A stretch of 64,000 nucleotides of DNA from the NCBI RefSeq assembly GCF_001270065.2, contig NZ_LFYT02000007.1:62001-126000 (forward strand), given 5' to 3'. Of this stretch, positions 22,839-31,654 are shown in pieces. Made by a program: the position numbers and the translations under genes. Source of the stretch: Limnohabitans planktonicus II-D5. GTDB taxonomy: Bacteria > Pseudomonadota > Gammaproteobacteria > Burkholderiales > Burkholderiaceae_C. The notes under the pieces were generated by a model, which was not told the DNA's origin, ran no database searches, and saw nothing but the letters and a program-made list of their open reading frames with translations. How positions within the stretch are numbered: position 1 is the first letter of the stretch; every line of letters begins with the position of its first letter.

Positions 22839-24412
22839 ATTGATTCGGCCCTGTGAAGTATTCAATGCTAAAGGTGTTGTGAGTCGGCGGTCGAAGACTC
22901 CGACAGGGGTCTTTGCCGAAACCACCTACGTCGGACTCTGCGAGTGCCGACCTACGAGATGGCATGTCTCACGCATGGATGTCGTAGGTCGGCGGTCGAA
23001 GACTCCGACAGGGGTCTTTGCCGAAACCAACTACGTCGGACTCTGCGAGTGCCGACCTACAAGATGGCACTTCTCACGCATGGATGACGTAGGTCGGCGG
23101 TCGAAGACCCCGACATGGGCCTGTGCCCAACCCCATAACGTCGGACTCTGCGAGTGCCGACCTACGAGATGGCATGTCTTACACATGGATGTTGTAGGTC
23201 GGCGGTCGAAGACTCCGACGTGGGCCTGTGCCCAACCCCATAACGTCGGACTCTGCGAGTGCCGACCTACGAGATGGCATGTCTTACACACGGATGTCGT
23301 AGGTCGGCGGTCGAAGACTCCGACGTGGGCCTGTGCCCAACCCCATCATGGATTTTGTAGGTCGGCGGTCGAAGACCCCGACAGGGGTCTTTGCCGAAAC
23401 CAACTACGTCGGACTCTGCGAGTGCCGACCTACGAGATGGCACTTCTCACACATGGATGACGTAGGTCGGCGGTCGAAGACCCCGACATGGGCCTGTGCC
23501 GGAACCAATATTGTCGGACTCTGCGAGTACCGACCTACGAGATGGCACTTCGCACACATGGATGTTGTAGGTCGGCGGTCGAAGACTCCGACGTGGGCCT
23601 TTGCCGAAACCAACAATGTCGGACTCTGCGAGTGCCGACCTACGAGATGGCACTTCTCACACATGGATGTTGTAGGTCGGCGGTCGAAGACCCCGACGTG
23701 GGCCTGTGCCCAACCCCATAACGTCGGACTCTGCGAGTGCCGACCTACGAGATGACACTTCTCACACATGGATGTTGTAGGTCGGCGGTCGAAGACCCCG
23801 ACGTGGGCCTGTGCCGGAACCAATATTGTCGGACTCTGCGAGTGCCGACCTACGAGATGGCTCTTCTCACACATGGATGTTGTAGGTCGGCGGTCGAAGA
23901 CTCCGACAGGGGCCTGTGCCCAACCCCATAACGTCGGACTCTGCGAGTACCGACCTACGAGATGGCACTTCTCACACATGGATGTCGTAGGTCGGCGGTC
24001 GAAGACCCCGACGTGGGCCTGTGCAGAAACCAATATTGTCGGACTCTGCGAGTGCCGACCTACAAGATGGCACTTCTCACACATGGATGACGTAGGTCGG
24101 CGGTCGAAGACTCCGACAGGGGCCTGTGCCGGAACCAATATTGTCGGACTCTGCGAGAGCCGACCTACGAGATGGCATGTCTCACACATGGATGTCGTGG
24201 GTCGGCGGTCGAAGACCCCGACAAGGATCGGCGCCGAAGCAGGCAACGTCGGACTCTGCGAGTGCCGACCTACGGGGACCATGTATTCGTAGGTCGGTGG
24301 TCGAAGACCCCGACAAGGATCGGTGCTGAAGCCGAAAGTGTCGGACTCTGCGAGTGCCGACCTACGGGGACCGTTTATTCGTAGGTCGGTGGTCGAAGAC
24401 CCCGACGTTGTT
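22839..24412. repeat. Large tandem REPIN array, 105-bp period
   Basis: Left end TTGATTCGGCCCTGTGAAG at 22839-22858. Sixteen forward REP units start at about 22881, 22984, 23089, 23194, 23299, 23357, 23462, 23567, 23672, 23777, 23882, 23987, 24092, 24197, 24289 and 24381. Fourteen have an inverted partner ending GCCGACCTAC (or a one-base variant). From 23357 to 24197 the spacing is exactly 105 bp eight times. Between pairs is a conserved linker with GATGGCA and CACATGGATG. Because 105 is a multiple of 3, long open frames occur on both strands; they are not regarded as genes. No matching right terminus is seen. Confidence 0.92.
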
Positions 24413-24480
24413 TGGCCGCCGATACCGCCCGATCAGAAGCGCAAGCGTTGTCGCCAATGCACACGCATCTGCATGCCAGT

Positions 24481-25443
24481 TCAAGCCCTGCCCACCAAGC
24501 GCAGCACCCCCTGCCACTGTTGCGCCCAAAAACCGCGGCCGTAGTCGCGGCCCTGCTCCACCTGGTCGCGCACGCCGGTGGGGTCATAGCGCAGCTGGAA
24601 GTCGGCGGTGCCAAAGAGCATGTCCCACCAGGGCAGCAGCACGCCGAAGTTGCAGCCGCCCAGAACGGTTCGTCCCTGCACTTCAGACTCATGACCGATG
24701 CCGATGCTGTGGTGCCTGCGGTGAAAGCGCGGGCTAACCCACAGGCGCTCGCCAATGCGGCCAAACCAGATGCGAACATTGGCGTGCTGGAAGTTCTCGC
24801 TCAATTGGCTGATGGCCACCAGGGCCACAAACTGCCCCGGCCCCACCCCGATGAGCACGGCCACCGCCGACAAAATCAGACTGGTCACGATGTCGTCCAG
24901 CAGGTGGTTGCGGTTGTCGCTCCACATGGTCATCTGCCGCTGCGCGTGGTGCATTGAGTGCAGCGCCCACCAGGTGCTTGACTGGTGTTGCGCCCGGTGA
25001 ATCCAGTAGTGCACAAAATCAAACACCACCAGATACACCAAAAAGCTGACCACGGCGCCGTCACTCACGCCGGGCCACAACTGGTCCAGGTGCCAGGTGG
25101 GCAGGCCCATGACGCGCAGCAGGCCCAGGCCTTGCTCGAACAGCGCTTCGAGGCTGAAAAACATCGCCAGCTTGAACAGCCCCAAGCGGTGGATCAGGGT
25201 GTAGAGCATGTCCACCCGCACGGCGTGTTTGTCCTGCACGGACTCGGCGGGCCACAGGCGCTGCATGGGGCCCAACACGGTGACCATGACCAGGATTTGC
25301 AGCAAGCCGACCACCACCCAGCCACTGCCTTCGTAGGCTTTTTCCAGCAGGTTGTCTTGCCCCATGGCCAGAGTCAGAGGTTGAACCACCTCTTCAAACA
25401 ACAGCTGTTGCAAATCAGAAAAAAAGTCGATCAGCGCGTCCAT
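24481..25443 (-). CDS. Sterol desaturase / fatty acid hydroxylase family protein
   Basis: 320 aa membrane protein with the three histidine boxes of the family: HYWIHRAQH, LHSMHHAQ and, after two more membrane segments, HRRHH. These bind the di-iron centre that hydroxylates or desaturates lipid substrates. Four or more hydrophobic helices are evident. The lipid substrate is unknown. It is followed 3 bp upstream on the same strand by a polysaccharide deacetylase gene, suggesting an operon. Confidence 0.9.
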   Translation of the reverse strand: MDALIDFFSDLQQLLFEEVVQPLTLAMGQDNLLEKAYEGSGWVVVGLLQILVMVTVLGPMQRLWPAESVQDKHAVRVDMLYTLIHRLGLFKLAMFFSLEALFEQGLGLLRVMGLPTWHLDQLWPGVSDGAVVSFLVYLVVFDFVHYWIHRAQHQSSTWWALHSMHHAQRQMTMWSDNRNHLLDDIVTSLILSAVAVLIGVGPGQFVALVAISQLSENFQHANVRIWFGRIGERLWVSPRFHRRHHSIGIGHESEVQGRTVLGGCNFGVLLPWWDMLFGTADFQLRYDPTGVRDQVEQGRDYGRGFWAQQWQGVLRLVGRA

Positions 25444-25446
25444 GCC

Positions 25447-26274
25447 TCACCTTTGCGCGTCGGTCTGCCCGGAGAGTTTCAGGGGCTGTTGAAGAATCCA
25501 CTCGCGGAACTGTGGGTGTTCACGCAGGGTGGCAAAGCACAGGCCGCGGGCCTTCAGGCCCACGATCAGCGGCTCCAGCACTGCGGGTGCCCAAGGGTCT
25601 TGGCGCGACCAAATGCCCAGGTGGGCCATCAAGACGTCGCCTGCCCGGATGTTGTTGAGGGCTTTTTTCAGCAATTGCGCATTCGGATAGACGTCGCTGG
25701 GCAATTCGTCCCCCAAAAAGCCCGCATCAGCCCAGCCCACATGCGCAAAACCGCACTGCTTGGCTGCGGCCAGCAAGCGCGGCGAGGTTTTGCCGCCCGG
25801 TGCCCGAAACAGTGGCAAGGGGGCTTGCCCAGTCAGCACTTGCAAACGACTGGCCGCTTGACGCAGGTTGTCGCAGTATTCCTTGGCCGACCACACCAGA
25901 TCATGGCCCGCCTGCGCGCCCGACGAGGGGCGAATGCGAAAGCTGTCAGCGCCCAGATCGGCCCTCCAGTACGCGTGGTCCCAGGTGTGAGAGGCAAAGG
26001 CATGGCCTTCGGCGGCGCGGGCCCGCCACCAGGGCGCCCAGTGCTGGCCCAAAGTGCCGTCACCTTCACGGGTTTTCTCCTGGGCGGCAAAAAAAGTGAC
26101 CTGCACTTGCTGACGCTGCAACACTTCGGCAACCAGTGGTGCCACGCCCATGTGGCCGGTGTCAAAGGTGAGGTAAACGGGTTGGGTGCAGGCCGCCGCC
26201 AGGGTCAGCGCGGGCGCGGCGCTGGCCAGGCCTGCGATCAAGGCGCGAACGGCTTTGTCAGTTCCTGGGCGCAT
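25447..26274 (-). CDS. Polysaccharide deacetylase (NodB-type) family protein
   Basis: 275 aa from ATG at 26274. After an N-terminal hydrophobic segment (ALIAGLASAAPALTLAAA, probable signal peptide), motif 1 reads LTFDTGH (canonical TFDD changed to TFDT), motif 2 SHTWDH keeps the metal-binding His pair, and motif 3 is RAPGGK. It should remove acetyl groups from a cell-surface glycan, though loss of one motif-1 Asp leaves activity open. Its start overlaps the end of the beta-propeller gene by 17 bp. Confidence 0.83.
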   Translation of the reverse strand: MRPGTDKAVRALIAGLASAAPALTLAAACTQPVYLTFDTGHMGVAPLVAEVLQRQQVQVTFFAAQEKTREGDGTLGQHWAPWWRARAAEGHAFASHTWDHAYWRADLGADSFRIRPSSGAQAGHDLVWSAKEYCDNLRQAASRLQVLTGQAPLPLFRAPGGKTSPRLLAAAKQCGFAHVGWADAGFLGDELPSDVYPNAQLLKKALNNIRAGDVLMAHLGIWSRQDPWAPAVLEPLIVGLKARGLCFATLREHPQFREWILQQPLKLSGQTDAQR

Positions 26275-27247
26275 GGTCCAGCGTCCACACCCCGTGGGGC
26301 GATTTGCCCACGGGCACTTGGCGCACCACTTTGCGGGCAGCGATGTCAATCACCGTCAATTTTTTGGCCCAACGCGACGCCACCAAAATGAATCGACCAT
26401 CGGCCGTGACCTCCATGCAGTCCGGGCCTGAAGGTGCCGGCAATTCGGCCACCACCTGCAAAGTGGCGTAGTCGATCTGGCTGATGGTGTTGGCCACGCG
26501 GTTGCTCACAAACACATGGCGTTTGTCGCCCAGCGCCCGAAAGGCGTGCGCGCCTTTGCCGGTGGGCAGCATCTTGATCAAGCGGGGCTGAGCGCCCGTG
26601 ATGTCATAAACCTCCACCCCGGTACCGCCGGTGATGCCCACGAGCAGCGTTTTGTCGTCCGGGGTGCCAAACACGTCGGCGGGCATGGTGCCCGTGCCGA
26701 TGCGGGACTTGAGCGTTTGCGTGGCCAGATCAATCGAGATCAGCTCATTGCCGTCTTGGATGGAAACCCAGGCGGTGGTGCTTTTGCTGTCGATCCACAA
26801 GTGACTGGGGGTCTTGCCGGTCTTGAGACGCTTGGCCAGGGTGAGTTGGTGGCCGTCCCAGCGGTAGATGTCGACATGGTTCAGGCGGTTGGCCGCCGTT
26901 ACAAACCACTTCATGTCGGGCGAAAAGCGCAGGTGATAAGGGTCCAAAATGCCCGTCACGACACGCTGGATTTGCGCCGTGCGCGGGTCAATGAAGGTCA
27001 GCGAGTCGCCCAGGGCGTTGGCCACAATCACCGATTTTTCATCGGGTGTGAGGTACAGGTGGTGCGGCTCTTTGCCCGTGGGAATTCGCTTTTTCTCCGT
27101 CCAGGTCTGGGGATCGATCACGCTGACGTTGCCGTCCAGCGAGTTGAGTACAAAAACCGGAGCCGGACTGGTCGCCGCCATGGCGTGAAACTGGAAACAC
27201 AGGGCTAAAAAACCCAAAAATCGGATCGTACGGGACAAAGAAATCAC
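26258..27247 (-). CDS. YVTN-type beta-propeller protein, probably periplasmic
   Basis: About 329 aa from a GTG at 27247; the start is uncertain. A signal peptide-like segment (IRFLGFLALCFQFHAMA) precedes repeated blades of the form x-V-x-V-I-D-x-x-T, for example VSVIDPQTWTEKKRIPTGKE and KLTVIDIAARKVVRQVPVGK. Such propellers bind partners or accompany quinoprotein or envelope functions; no catalytic residue is visible. It is the first gene of a likely operon with the deacetylase and the desaturase-like gene. Confidence 0.82.
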   Translation of the reverse strand: MISLSRTIRFLGFLALCFQFHAMAATSPAPVFVLNSLDGNVSVIDPQTWTEKKRIPTGKEPHHLYLTPDEKSVIVANALGDSLTFIDPRTAQIQRVVTGILDPYHLRFSPDMKWFVTAANRLNHVDIYRWDGHQLTLAKRLKTGKTPSHLWIDSKSTTAWVSIQDGNELISIDLATQTLKSRIGTGTMPADVFGTPDDKTLLVGITGGTGVEVYDITGAQPRLIKMLPTGKGAHAFRALGDKRHVFVSNRVANTISQIDYATLQVVAELPAPSGPDCMEVTADGRFILVASRWAKKLTVIDIAARKVVRQVPVGKSPHGVWTLDHAPRN

Positions 27248-27302
27248 AAAATCGCTTTCAAAATCGCTTTCAAGTGTAATCGGCCCGACTTGAGGAAAGC
27301 AG

Positions 27303-28145
27303 ATGCAAATCAAAAGCACCGCAAAAATGACCGTTTTAGGCCTTGAGCTGGAAGTGCAAAGCCTGTCCGCCTCCGCCCCCACCGATGCGCCCACCCTGGT
27401 TTTTTTGCACGAAGGGCTGGGCAGCGTCGCCTTGTGGCGCGACTGGCCGCAACAACTGTGCGCGCGTCTGGGCTGTGCCGGGCTGGTGTATTCGCGCCAA
27501 GGCTATGGCCAGTCGCAAGCCACGCCCGATGTGCGGGGCGCATCGCGGCAAGTCGATGGGCAGCGCCACGGGTGCCTGCTGCCCGACTACATGCACCACG
27601 AAGCGCTGGTGGTGCTGCCTGCGTTGCTGCAGGGTCTTGGCATTGAACGGCCCGTGCTCTTGGGCCATTCGGACGGCGGCACCATCGCGCTGATCCACGC
27701 CAGCCGCCACCCGGTGGCAGGCTGCATCGTCATGGCACCGCATGTCATGGTCGAAGACATCTCGGTGCAGGCCATCACCGCCGCGCGTGAGGCCTTTGAA
27801 CACGGCCCCCTGCGCCATCGCCTGATGCCCTTTCATGCCGATGTGGACTGCGCCTTCTGGCAGTGGAACGATGTCTGGCTCAGCGAGGCTTTCCGTGGGT
27901 TTGACATCCGGCCCGAACTGCAAGGCATCACCGCGCCCTTGCTGGCGATTCAAGGCGAAGCCGACCCCTACGGCACCATGGCCCAAATCGACGACATCAC
28001 CCGGGCCGTGCCGCATGCACAACTGCTCAAACTGCCCGATTGCGGGCACTCGCCCCACCGCGACCAGCCCGAGGCCGTGGCACAAGCCGTGCAAGCGTTT
28101 GTTGAATCACAAGCCACCGACCTGCAAGAAAACGGCATTGCGTAG
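27303..28145 (+). CDS. Alpha/beta hydrolase
   Basis: 280 aa. Oxyanion region FLHEGLGS (around 34-41), nucleophile elbow GHSDGG (Ser about 120), acid in GEADPYG and catalytic His in CGHSPHRD. It probably hydrolyses an ester or similar bond; no specificity can be read. Divergent from the beta-propeller gene with a 55-bp gap. The stop codon TAG is the GTAG head of the first REP unit that follows. Confidence 0.88.
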   Translation: MQIKSTAKMTVLGLELEVQSLSASAPTDAPTLVFLHEGLGSVALWRDWPQQLCARLGCAGLVYSRQGYGQSQATPDVRGASRQVDGQRHGCLLPDYMHHEALVVLPALLQGLGIERPVLLGHSDGGTIALIHASRHPVAGCIVMAPHVMVEDISVQAITAAREAFEHGPLRHRLMPFHADVDCAFWQWNDVWLSEAFRGFDIRPELQGITAPLLAIQGEADPYGTMAQIDDITRAVPHAQLLKLPDCGHSPHRDQPEAVAQAVQAFVESQATDLQENGIA

Positions 28146-28372
28146 GTCGGCACTCGCAGAGTCCGACATGCCTGCGTGAGCTGCTGCGTTTTTTGGGCGT
28201 TACAGCCTCGCAAGCATCCGTCGGAGTCTTCGACCACCGACCTACAACACGCTCCCGTAGGTCGGCACTCGAAGAGTCCGACGTTGCGGGTTTTTCTCAG
28301 GCCCATGTCGGGGTCTGCGACCACCGACCTACATCGCTGCCCCCTCGTAGGTCGGCACTCGAAGAGTCCGAC
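28142..28372. repeat. REPIN cluster between convergent genes
   Basis: Two complete inverted pairs (28142-28245 and 28257-28332) and one unpaired forward REP at 28347-28372. The inner linkers differ from those of the large array. The first GTAG provides the stop codon of the hydrolase gene. Confidence 0.85.
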
Positions 28373-28406
28373 GTTGCGTGCTTTGGCCAAAGGCCCGGAC
28401 GTGGGC

Positions 28407-29150
28407 TCAGGGCTTAAGCAAAGCCAGGTCTTCCTCTGTCAACCAGCGCCACTGCCCCGAAGGCAGATCCCCCAAGACCAGACCGCCGATTTGCGAACGG
28501 TGCAGGCCCTCAACCCGGTTGCCCACCGCCGCCAGCATGCGTTTGACCTGGTGGTATTTACCCTCGGTCAGGGTCAGCTTCAGGTGCAACTCGCCCACAG
28601 CCTCGCAGGCTGCGGCTTTGACCGGCTTGGGGTCGTCGTCCAGCACCACGCCAGACAAGAGCTTGTTCACCATATCGGGCGTGATCGGGTGCTTGGTGGT
28701 GACCTCATACACCTTGGGCACATGGTGCTTGGGCGAACTCATTTTGTGGATGAATTTGCCGTCATCGGTCAGCAGCAGCAAACCCGTGGTGTCTTGGTCC
28801 AACCGCCCCACCGCCTGCACGCCCTGCACAGCAGCCTTTTGCGGGCGCTGGCGCAAGGGGGGTGGCAGCAAGGTGTAGATGCTTGGCCAGGTTGAGGGTT
28901 TTTGCGAACACTCGGTGCCCGCCGGTTTGTTCAGCAGCACATAGGCGTGCTCCTGAAATGGCCAGTCGGCACCCTGCACCTGGAAATGCAGGCCTTCCGG
29001 CTCGAAGAATTCGCCCGCATCGGTCACGGTTTCACCGTTGACTTGCACATAGCCTTGCTGCACGAGACCTGCACACACCCGGCGGGTGCCAAAGCCCTGG
29101 CTGAACAAGATGTCTTCCAGGCGCATGGGTTTGAGGGATTTGGCTTTCAT
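28407..29150 (-). CDS. rsuA: 16S rRNA pseudouridine synthase, RsuA-type
   Basis: 247 aa from ATG at 29150. N-terminal S4 RNA-binding domain (RLEDILFSQGFGTRRVCAGL, VQVNGETV) and the catalytic GRLDQDTTGLLLLT, whose Asp attacks the uridine. The C-terminal GKYHQVKRMLAAVGNRVEGL block is typical of the RsuA group, which modifies U516 of 16S rRNA. RluB/E/F-type enzymes are the alternative. Divergent from a small hypothetical gene. Confidence 0.88.
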   Translation of the reverse strand: MKAKSLKPMRLEDILFSQGFGTRRVCAGLVQQGYVQVNGETVTDAGEFFEPEGLHFQVQGADWPFQEHAYVLLNKPAGTECSQKPSTWPSIYTLLPPPLRQRPQKAAVQGVQAVGRLDQDTTGLLLLTDDGKFIHKMSSPKHHVPKVYEVTTKHPITPDMVNKLLSGVVLDDDPKPVKAAACEAVGELHLKLTLTEGKYHQVKRMLAAVGNRVEGLHRSQIGGLVLGDLPSGQWRWLTEEDLALLKP

Positions 29151-29211
29151 GGGGCATGATTGTCGCCTCGAATTCGCCCCAAACACCCCACCTTGCCGGA
29201 GACCCTTGCCC

Positions 29212-29490
29212 ATGAACGCAGCCCTGGACACACTGACCCGCATGACCGACACGCTGGCAGCCTGCCAACAAGGCGCTTTGCCTCAAACCGACATGATCCG
29301 CCAATGGCGCAGCAACGCGGCCAGCCTGCCTTTGCCAGACAAGTTTGGGGACGTGCTGGCCAACTTGCTCGACCGCATCGAAGCCAGCGCCCTGTTCAGC
29401 GAAGAAAGCTGCTCGTTCAGCCAAAAAGACTTGTTCGACAGCCTGCAGCTGTGGGCCGACAAGGCACGGAGTCGTCTGGCCAATTCGTAG
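29212..29490 (+). CDS. Small hypothetical alpha-helical protein
   Basis: 92 aa with GGAG about 11 nt upstream of ATG 29212. The sequence is helical and polar, containing LTRMTDTLAACQQGALPQTD and FGDVLANLLDRIEASALFSE, and no known domain is recognised. Codon usage matches the flanking genes, supporting expression. It is divergent from rsuA with 61 bp between starts. Its stop TAG is the GTAG head of the following REP. Confidence 0.7.
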   Translation: MNAALDTLTRMTDTLAACQQGALPQTDMIRQWRSNAASLPLPDKFGDVLANLLDRIEASALFSEESCSFSQKDLFDSLQLWADKARSRLANS

Positions 29491-29741
29491 GTCGGCGGTC
29501 GAAGATTCCGACATGGGGTGATTGAGTGGCATGGCCTGCTTTACCGCACGCGGTGAACTGGGCAGACGTCGGACTCTGCGAGTACCGACCTACGGGTTCC
29601 GCGCCCGTGAAACTGCCAGAACACGGCCCGCTCTGTTGGTCGGCGGTCGAAGACTCCGACATGGGGTGCTTGAGTGGCCTGGCCTGTTTTACCGCATGCG
29701 GTGAAATGGGCAGACGTCGGACTCTGCGAGTACCGACCTAC
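29487..29741. repeat. Two REPINs with a shared long linker
   Basis: Inverted pairs at 29487-29593 and 29635-29741. The second has a GTTG head instead of GTAG. The two inner loops are near-identical to each other, as if locally duplicated, but differ from loops elsewhere. Confidence 0.85.
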
Positions 29742-29783
29742 GCGATCCGCGCCCATGCAAACCGCCAGAACACCCCCCAACGA

Positions 29784-29807
29784 CAACGGGCCCCGAAGGG
29801 CCCGTTG
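29784..29807 (-). terminator. Rho-independent-type hairpin downstream of ettA
   Basis: CAACGGGCCC and GGGCCCGTTG pair perfectly around a CGAA loop, 20 bp past the ettA stop. No strong T-run follows on the minus strand, so efficiency is uncertain; it may act for both directions. Confidence 0.55.
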
Positions 29808-29827
29808 TGTTGTGCAAAGCGGCTGAA

Positions 29828-31489
29828 TTACTTCAATGCCTTGAAGCGCACGCGCTTGGGTTTGGCCCCCTCTTCACCCAGACGGCGTTTCTTGTCGGCT
29901 TCGTACTCTTGGTAGTTGCCGTCAAAGAACACCCACTGGCTATCGCCTTCGGCGGCCAGAATGTGGGTGGCAATGCGGTCCAGGAACCAGCGGTCGTGGC
30001 TGATGACCATGATCGAGCCTGCGAATTCCAGCAGCGCGTCTTCCAAGGCGCGCAAGGTTTCCACGTCCAAGTCGTTCGAGGGTTCGTCCAGCAGCAACAC
30101 GTTGCCGCCTTCGATCAGGGTCTTGGCCAGGTGCAAACGGCCGCGCTCACCGCCCGACAACATGCCGACCTTCTTTTGCTGGTCGCCACCGTTGAAGTTA
30201 AAGCGCCCGCAATACGCACGGCTGGCCATCTGGAACTTGCCCACGTTGATGATGTCCAGGCCACCCGAAACGTCTTCCCACACGGTCTTGTTGTTGTCCA
30301 GATCGTCGCGGTTCTGGTCCACAAAGGCCATGCGCACGGTCTGGCCGATCTTGACTTCGCCGCTGTCGGGCTGCTCTTTGCCCGCAATCAACTTGAAAAG
30401 GGTCGATTTACCGGCACCGTTGGGGCCGATGATGCCGACGATGGCACCCGCAGGCACCTGGAAGCTCAGGTTGTCGATCAGCAAACGGTCTCCAAAAGAC
30501 TTGCTGACGCCCTTGAACTCGAACACTTCATTGCCCAGACGCTCGGCCACAGGGATAAAGATCTCCTGGGTCTCGTTGCGTTTTTGGTAGTCGTGGTCGC
30601 TCAACTCTTCGAAACGGGCCAGACGCGCCTTGCTCTTGGCTTGACGGCCTTTGGGGTTGGCGCGGGCCCATTCCAGTTCTTTTTTCATGGCCTTGGAGCG
30701 GGCATCTTCGGTGCGCTGCTCGGTGGCCAAACGGGCATCTTTTTGCTCCAGCCAGCTGGAGTAGTTGCCTTTGTACGGAATGCCGGAGCCCCGGTCGAGT
30801 TCCAAAATCCACTCGGCGGCGTTGTCCAGGAAGTAACGGTCGTGGGTGATGGCCACCACGGTGCCTGAAAAACGCTGCAAAAACAGCTCGAGCCAATCCA
30901 CTGATTCGGCGTCCAAGTGGTTGGTGGGCTCGTCCAGCAGCAACATGTCGGGGCGCGAGAGCAGCAAACGGCACAGGGCCACGCGGCGTTTTTCACCGCC
31001 GGAGAGCTTGCCAATGATGGCGTCCCAAGGCGGCAGGCGCAGCGCGTCGGCCGCGATTTCGAGCTGGTGCTCGGACGCGTCACCCGCGGTGGAGATGATG
31101 GCTTCGAGTTGGGCCTGTTCGGCGGCCAGCGCGTCAAAATCGGCGTCTTCTTCGGCATACGCGGCGTACACCTCTTCCAGGCGGGCCTGCGCAGCCTTGA
31201 CTTCGCCCATACCGCTTTCCACAGCTTCACGCACGGTCTGCTCAGGCTCCATCACGGGTTCCTGCGGCAAATACCCGATCTTCAGGCCCGACATGGGGAT
31301 GGCTTCGCCTTCGATCTCTTTGTCGATGCCGGCCATGATCTTGAGCAAGGTGGACTTGCCCGAGCCGTTGGTGCCCAGCACGCCGATCTTGGCTCCGGGG
31401 AAAAAGGACAGTGAAATGTCTTTGAGAATATGACGCTTGGGCGGCACGATCTTGCCGACCCGGTTCATGGAAAAAACGTATTGAGCCAT
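29828..31489 (-). CDS. ettA: Energy-dependent translational throttle protein EttA (ABC-F ATPase)
   Basis: 553 aa from ATG at 31489, close to the 555 aa of E. coli EttA. Two ABC ATPase domains: Walker A GTNGSGKST and GPNGAGKST, signatures LSGGEKRR and LSGGERGR, and Walker B MLLLDEPTNHLD and VLLLDEPSNDLD. Between them is the P-site tRNA interaction motif region (RSKAMKKELEWARANPKGRQ). EttA binds the ribosomal E site and gates elongation by ATP level. A frame extends further upstream but lacks homology. A terminator hairpin follows. Confidence 0.95.
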   Translation of the reverse strand: MAQYVFSMNRVGKIVPPKRHILKDISLSFFPGAKIGVLGTNGSGKSTLLKIMAGIDKEIEGEAIPMSGLKIGYLPQEPVMEPEQTVREAVESGMGEVKAAQARLEEVYAAYAEEDADFDALAAEQAQLEAIISTAGDASEHQLEIAADALRLPPWDAIIGKLSGGEKRRVALCRLLLSRPDMLLLDEPTNHLDAESVDWLELFLQRFSGTVVAITHDRYFLDNAAEWILELDRGSGIPYKGNYSSWLEQKDARLATEQRTEDARSKAMKKELEWARANPKGRQAKSKARLARFEELSDHDYQKRNETQEIFIPVAERLGNEVFEFKGVSKSFGDRLLIDNLSFQVPAGAIVGIIGPNGAGKSTLFKLIAGKEQPDSGEVKIGQTVRMAFVDQNRDDLDNNKTVWEDVSGGLDIINVGKFQMASRAYCGRFNFNGGDQQKKVGMLSGGERGRLHLAKTLIEGGNVLLLDEPSNDLDVETLRALEDALLEFAGSIMVISHDRWFLDRIATHILAAEGDSQWVFFDGNYQEYEADKKRRLGEEGAKPKRVRFKALK

Positions 31490-31654
31490 TTGAAAACCCT
31501 GAATAAAAATTGGCAGAGACTGAACACCCCGTGGGTGCCAGCTCAAGACCTCAAGCCGGTAGATGGGGGCGTGTGGTGTCTGTGCAACCCGGCATTATCC
31601 CAGACAGACACGGTTGCCGGTATCGCCAAGGCTTGCGGGGCGCTGGCACAGGCC

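Noticed and set aside
22573..24292. Long open frames on both strands across the repeat array, with repeated CxxC and VGRHSQSPT motifs
   Set aside because: The 105-bp period is a multiple of three, so stop-free frames follow automatically on both strands. There is no RBS, and the same peptides appear wherever REPs occur.
22881..24400. CRISPR array
   Set aside because: Unit length (105 bp), inverted pairing within each unit, non-unique spacers and absence of cas genes do not fit CRISPR.
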